Shown here piece by piece: positions 59,314-64,000 of a stretch of 64,000 nt of DNA. A program made the position numbers and the translations under genes. Numbering within the stretch: the stretch's first letter is position 1; the number at the start of each line of letters is the position of its first letter. The stretch comes from Mauremys mutica (Eukaryota; Chordata; Testudines; Geoemydidae), in contig NC_059077.1 of the NCBI RefSeq assembly GCF_020497125.1, positions 21,026,840 to 21,090,839 on the forward strand. The letters are read 5' to 3'. The notes beneath the pieces are model-generated. The model was not told where the DNA came from and searched no databases. It saw only the letters and a list, made by a program, of their open reading frames with translations.

Positions 59314-59895
59314 TGTTAGGATATAGCTATTCAGGCCTGTCTGCAAAGGCCTATACTTTAAGAATTTAGGTGTATTCTTATCACTTAGCTAGTTATAGAA
59401 ACCAAACAAAAACAAAAAGATGGCCGGAAAGCCCCCCCTGAAAATGTGCCGCCACAAGCACGTGCTTGGTTTGCTGGTGCCTAGAGCTGGCCCGGGTGGT
59501 GGGATATAATTTGGTTAAATAACCATGTTACAGTACGTTAGGATTAGTTAGTTAAATTTCAGTAAAATGATGAGTCAAGGTATAGCTAAGCAGAACTCAA
59601 GTTTTACTATATAGTTTTCAGTCAATCAGGAAGTAAGGGGGGATTGGGAACAGGGAATGGGGGTGGGGGAATTGGAATCATGTTTTGCTAAGGGGGGGAA
59701 TGGGAGCAGGGATGACTCTGTGGTGTCAGAGCTGGGAAGGGGGACACTGAGGAAGGAAACTGGAATCATGGTTGCTGGAAGTTCACCCCAATAAACATCC
59801 AATTGTTTGCGCCTTTTGACTTCGGGTATTGTTGCTCTCTGTTCATGCGAGAAGGACCAGGGAAGTAAGAGGGTGAAGGAATAAGCTCCCTAACA
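59314..59895 (+). repeat. 5' LTR of the retroviral remnant
   Basis: 582 bp with terminal TGTTAGG..CCTAACA, a polyadenylation signal AATAAA about 100 bases from its 3' end, and a TG..CA boundary adjacent to the primer binding site. U3 has G-rich repeats at 59634-59750. Confidence 0.8.
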
Positions 59896-59898
59896 TCT

Positions 59899-59916
59899 TG
59901 GTGCTGTGACTCGGAT
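59899..59916 (+). other. Retroviral primer binding site, tRNA-His type
   Basis: TGGTGCTGTGACTCGGAT begins three bases after the LTR end. It matches the 3' end of tRNA-His complement at all but one position, the kind used by RTVL-H-like retroviruses. Position and match make this a strong call. Confidence 0.82.
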
Positions 59917-61103
59917 GCATCGCATCGGATAGGTGAGTGGCAGCCTGTAAGTCCCCCTCCCCAACAGTCCGCGCAGCTGCTTGGAGGGGGTATAGTGAAC
60001 TCTCGTGATGGTAGTTGCGGGTTCTGGCAAGCCTGGGTAAAGGATTTTTTGGATAAATGGATAAGGAAGAACCAGGGCCCATACTAGGTGCGGGGGTCAG
60101 CCTGGGATGAGATTAAAAAAGGAAATGGAGGAAGTGTTAGGGGACCCAGAGGGATGGGGGGTGGCTGAGGAGCCCACCCTCCTTTGGTATATGGGTAGTG
60201 AAAGAAGGTCCCTGCCCATGGGGACTGGATGCCTTCCAGGGAAAGGAGGCACTTCAGTCCACTTGTGAGAGGTTTGAAGTAAGGGCAGCATTATGGGAAG
60301 CTGCCAGTCATCTTTCAGGTTTGGTGCTGTTTCAGCAGGGGCTGCTGAAGGGTTGTAAATTAGTTAGGGTGGTTAAATATGATTTGGCATAACAGGGTTT
60401 AGAGTCAGAAGCAGAGTTAACAGATCACCTTTAGAGATAGGAGCTGGGACTTGGTCCTGGGAGAGTGGAGGAAAAAAAGGTTCAAAGTGAAAAATGGCAG
60501 GGTTTGCAGGAGCAGGTAACAACCCCCACTCTTCTCCCAGAGCCAGGATGAGAACCTGGGGGTAAGAGTTCCCAAGTGTTTCATCCCGAGGAGCCTAGTC
60601 TTGGTTCAGAGCCAACTATATCCTTTTCTTCTTTTCCTTCTTCTTTCTCTCAGTTTACTTAATTTGCTGCTGGTAGCCTGTACTTTAAACTGACCTGACA
60701 GGCTTAATTGGTTTCTTTCCACCTCTTCCCCTCCTCTGCCCCTGCCTTTCCACACTTTTGTTTTTCCAAAGTTTTAATGGAGGGTACACTTTGGATACTC
60801 ATGTGAAATGTTTTTGGTGTTTTGTTTTGTATTGTTTTGTTTGGGACAAAGTATGATGGAGGTCTGCCATATTCCACTGGAATTTTGGGAGTGACAAATT
60901 GAATTGATGGAGACAAATGTTTTACTGCCTTTTGAACAGTCTCAAGGTAAAGACAGCACAGGTTAAGGCAGCTGCGTGGCAATAACTGTACTTGGTGGCT
61001 GAGTTGTTAGAGACAAAAGACACTACCTTAAAGAACTAAATATAGGAGTAAGTGATTTAAAGAAGTAAGTGAAAAGTTACAAATACCTTTTGCAAAGGTT
61101 GCA

Positions 61104-61175
61104 AAGTGATAAGAATACACCTAAATTCTTAAAGTATAGGCCTTTGCAGACAGGCCTGAATATCTATATCCTAAC
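61104..61175 (-). repeat. Inverted copy of the U3 terminus
   Basis: It is the reverse complement of 59315-59386 with a single mismatch over 72 bases, ending at the target duplication. Beyond it, toward lower coordinates, the two sequences diverge abruptly. Confidence 0.9.
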
Positions 61176-64000
61176 ACTTATATGCCAATGCTAGAAGTCT
61201 AAATACTAAGATGGGTGAACTAGAGTGCCTCGTCTTAAATGAGGATATTGATATAATAGTCATCACAGAAACTTGGTGGAATGAGGAATATCAGTGGGAC
61301 ACAGTAATACCAGGGTAAAAAATATATCCGGAGGACAGAAGAGGTCATGCTGGTGGGGGAGTGGCACTATATGTGAAAGAAAGCATAGAATAAAATGAAG
61401 TAAAAAAACCTTGAATGAACCAAATTGTATCATGGAATCTCTATGGATAATAATTCTATGCTCTAATAATAAGAATATAGCAGTAGGGCTATATTACCGA
61501 CCACCTGACCAGGATGGTGATAGTGACTGTGAAATGCTCAGGGAGATTAGAGAGGCTATAAAAATAAAAAAAACTCAATAATAATAATAATGGGGGATTT
61601 CAACTATCCCCAGATTGACTGGGTACATGTCCCCTCAGGATGGGATGCAGAGAAAGTTTCTTGACACCTTAAATGACTGCTTCTTGGAGCAGCAAGTCCT
61701 GGAACCCACCAGAAGAGAGGCAATTCTTGATTTAGTCCTAAGTAGAGCACAGGATCAGGTCCAAGAGGTGAATATAGCTAGACTGCTTAGTAATAGTGAC
61801 CATAATATAATTAAATTTAACATCCCTGTGGCAGGGAAAACACCAAAGTAGCCCAACACTATAGCATTTAATTTCAGAAAGGGGAACTACACAAAAACGA
61901 GGTAGTTAGTTAAACAGAAATTAAAAGGTACAGCATCAAAAGTAAAATTCCTGCAAGCTGCATGGAAACTTTTTAAAGATACCATAATAAAGGCTCAACT
62001 TAAATATATATCCCCAATTTAAAAAACACAGTAAGAGAACCAAAAAAGAGCCAAGGTGGTTCAACAACAAAGTAAAAGAAGCACTGAGAGGCAAAAAGGC
62101 ATCCTTTAAAAAGTGGAAGTTAAATCCTAGTGCGGAAAATGGAAAGAGCATAAACTTTGGCAAATGAATTGTAAAAATATGATTAGGAAGACCAAAAAAG
62201 AATTTGAAGAACAGCTAGCCAAAGACTCAAAAAGTAATAGCAACATTTTTTAAAGTACATCAGAAGCCACTGGACAATCAAGATGCTAAAGGAGCACTCA
62301 AGGACGATAAGGCCATTGTGGAGCAACTAAATTAATTCTTTGCATCAGTCTTCACGGTTGAGGATGTGAGGGAGATTCCCAAACCCGAGCCATTCTTTTT
62401 AGGTGACAAATCTGAGGAACTGTCCCAGATTGAGGTGTCATTAGAGAAGGTTTTGGAACAAATTGATAAACTAAACAGTAATAAGTCACCCGGACCAGAT
62501 GGCATTCACCCAAGAGGTCTGAAGGAACTCAAATGTGAAATTTCAGAATTACTAACTGTAGTTTGTAACCTATCATTTAAATCGGCTTCTGTACCAAATG
62601 ACTGGAGGTAATGTGATGCCAATTTTTAAAAAGGGCTCCTTAAAAAGATGACCTCGGTAATTACAGGCCAGTAAGCCTGACTTCAGTACCGGGAAAACTG
62701 GTTGAAACTATAATAAAGAACACAATTGTCAGACACAGATTAACATAATTTATTGGGGAAGAGTCAACATGGTTTCTGTAAAGGGAAATCATGCCTCACC
62801 AATCTACTGGAATTTTTTGAGGGGGTCAACAAGCACGTGGACAAGGGGATCCAGTGGATATAGTGTACTTAGATTTTCAGAAAGCTTTTGACAAGGTCCC
62901 TCACCAAAGGTTCTTAAGCAAAGTAAGCTGTCATGGGATAAGAGGGAAGGTCCTCTCATGGATTGGTGACTGGTTAAAAGACAGGAAACAAAGGGTAGGA
63001 ATAAATGGTCTGTTTTCAGAATGGAGAGAGGTAAATAATGATGTCCCTCGGGATCTGTACTGGGACCAGTGCTGTTCAACATATTCATAAATGATGTGGA
63101 AAAAGAGGTAAACGGTGAAGTGGCAAAATTTGCAGATGATACAAAACTACTCAGATCCTTCCAGGCAGACTATGAAGAGCTACAAAAGATCTCTCAAAAC
63201 TGCATGACTAGGCAACAAAGTGGCAGCTTTGATGAAATTCAATGTTGATAAATGCAAAGTAATGCACATTGGAAAGCATAATCCCAACTATACATATAAA
63301 ATGATGGAATCTAAATTAGCTGTTACCACTCAAGAAAGAGATGTTGGAGTCATTGTGCATAGTTCTCTGGAAACATCCACTCAATGTGTAGCATCAATCA
63401 AAAAAGCGAACAGAATGTTGGGCATCATTAAGAAAGGGATAGATAATAAGACAGAAAATACCATATTGCCTCTGTACAAATCCATGGTATGCTCACATCT
63501 TGAATACTGCATGTAGATGAGGGCGCCCCATCTCAAAAAAGATATATTGCAATTGGAAAAGGTTCAGAAAAGGGCAACAAAAATTATTAGGGGTATGGAA
63601 TGGCTTCTGTACGAGGAGAGACTAATAAGACTTGGACTTTTCAGCTTAGAAAAGAGACGACTAAGGGGGGCGGGATATGATAGAGGTCTATAAAATCATG
63701 ACTGGTGTGAAGAAAGTAAATAAGGAAATTTTATCTACTCCTTCTCATGACACAAGGAATCTTAGAGATTGTCTAAGTGTTTCAGTGTTTGCTAAACAGG
63801 AACACGGAACTCTTATGCTAGAATAAGAATGTCCACACATGGAGTTAATCAGGAACTAATCCATGGGTAAACAAGCCTTAAGAACAAACTTCTTCTACCA
63901 AAGGCTCCTCAAAAAAGCACATCAGCATGAGAAGGCGCTCGCATACCACAGTGATGAGGGTGGTATTAGATCCTATACAGGATAAAATAATTGGACAAAT

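Larger units (their letters stand above)
59314..61176 (+). mobile_element. Endogenous retrovirus remnant with one LTR and an inverted U3 end
   Basis: The 1863-bp insert has TGTTAGGATATAG at 59314 and CTATATCCTAACA ending at 61176, flanked by a perfect CTTAT duplication (59309-59313 and 61177-61181). A 5' LTR spans 59314-59895; its own ends TGTTAGG and CCTAACA are inverted. It includes an AATAAA at 59791-59796. A primer binding site lies just after it. Internal sequence to 61103 has no intact gag, pol or env. Instead of a 3' LTR, the right end is the first 73 bases of U3, inverted. It is defective. Confidence 0.82.
59023..63765 (+). mobile_element. CR1 LINE, nearly full length, split by a retroviral insertion
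   Basis: The left piece (59023-59313) encodes LDPENKANVPVCTVQVKAGK and KKSHSVTSCNGRRLKSDKFL, followed by the 5' part of ORF2 that resumes at 61177. The right piece encodes the endonuclease (gatattgatataatagtcat, cacagaaacttggtgg, MGDFNYP-type region near 61590, FLEQQVLEPTRREAILDLVL), the reverse transcriptase (SNKSPGPDGIHPRGLKEL, MDIVYLDFQKAFDKVPHQRF) and the TYKMMESKLAVTTQERDVGV C-terminal region to 63516. It has many stops and frameshifts. It lies antisense to CPLX4. About 2.9 kb of CR1 remain after removing the 1.86 kb insert. Confidence 0.9.
58532..64000 (-). other. CPLX4 intron (partial)
   Basis: This is the intron upstream of the CPLX4 terminal exon, running off the right edge. It is occupied by a plus-strand CR1 and an endogenous retrovirus remnant, both opposite to CPLX4 transcription. 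No CPLX4 exon is visible in it. Confidence 0.8.

Overview
The window looks like a piece of a sauropsid genome, most likely a cryptodiran turtle. It is intron-rich and gene-poor, and it carries several CR1 LINE copies, CORE/MIR-like SINEs, many short hAT and Harbinger-type elements and a few LTRs. The species call rests on repeat style and on protein similarity recalled from known families; no search was run. Nothing bacterial or plasmid-like is present.

Three conserved genes are visible in the order known from other amniotes: GRP (plus strand, three coding exons at 9-180, 2573-2823 and 6633-6686), RAX (minus strand, exons at 35614-35887, 35216-35442 and 33233-33688) and the last coding exon of CPLX4 (minus strand, 58304-58531; the rest lies beyond the right edge). 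GRP encodes the bombesin-like gastrin-releasing peptide precursor. RAX encodes the retina and anterior neural fold homeodomain factor. CPLX4 encodes a farnesylated complexin of retinal ribbon synapses. They are neighbours by ancestry and are not an operon or pathway, although RAX and CPLX4 both act in the eye.

Layout: 1-7000 is GRP with two introns. 7000-28700 is a transposon-rich intergenic tract that includes a 3.4 kb minus-strand CR1, four hAT-type elements with 8-bp target duplications, a Harbinger-type MITE, a Tigger-like element and two solo LTRs. 28700-33200 is mostly single-copy DNA downstream of RAX with a candidate conserved element. 33200-36300 is RAX and its CpG island. 36300-48900 is the RAX upstream region, with few transposons and possible enhancers. 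48900-57700 holds a palindromic hAT transposon (49485-51099) and another solo LTR. 58300 to the end is CPLX4 exon 3 and its upstream intron, which is filled by a CR1 split by an endogenous retrovirus remnant.

The most unusual observations are these. (1) Two related roughly 100-bp minus-strand segments upstream of RAX (about 39343-39430 and 41403-41495) differ almost only at third codon positions across 19 codons, which suggests a diverged coding sequence of unknown identity. (2) An endogenous retrovirus remnant (59314-61176) has the U3 terminus at both ends in inverted orientation and is flanked by a perfect 5-bp target duplication. (3) A three-deep nest has a hAT element inside a Harbinger element inside an older repeat. 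(4) The hAT element at 49485-51099 is a long imperfect palindrome. (5) A small hairpin-shaped repeat family built around a shared core recurs at least five times.
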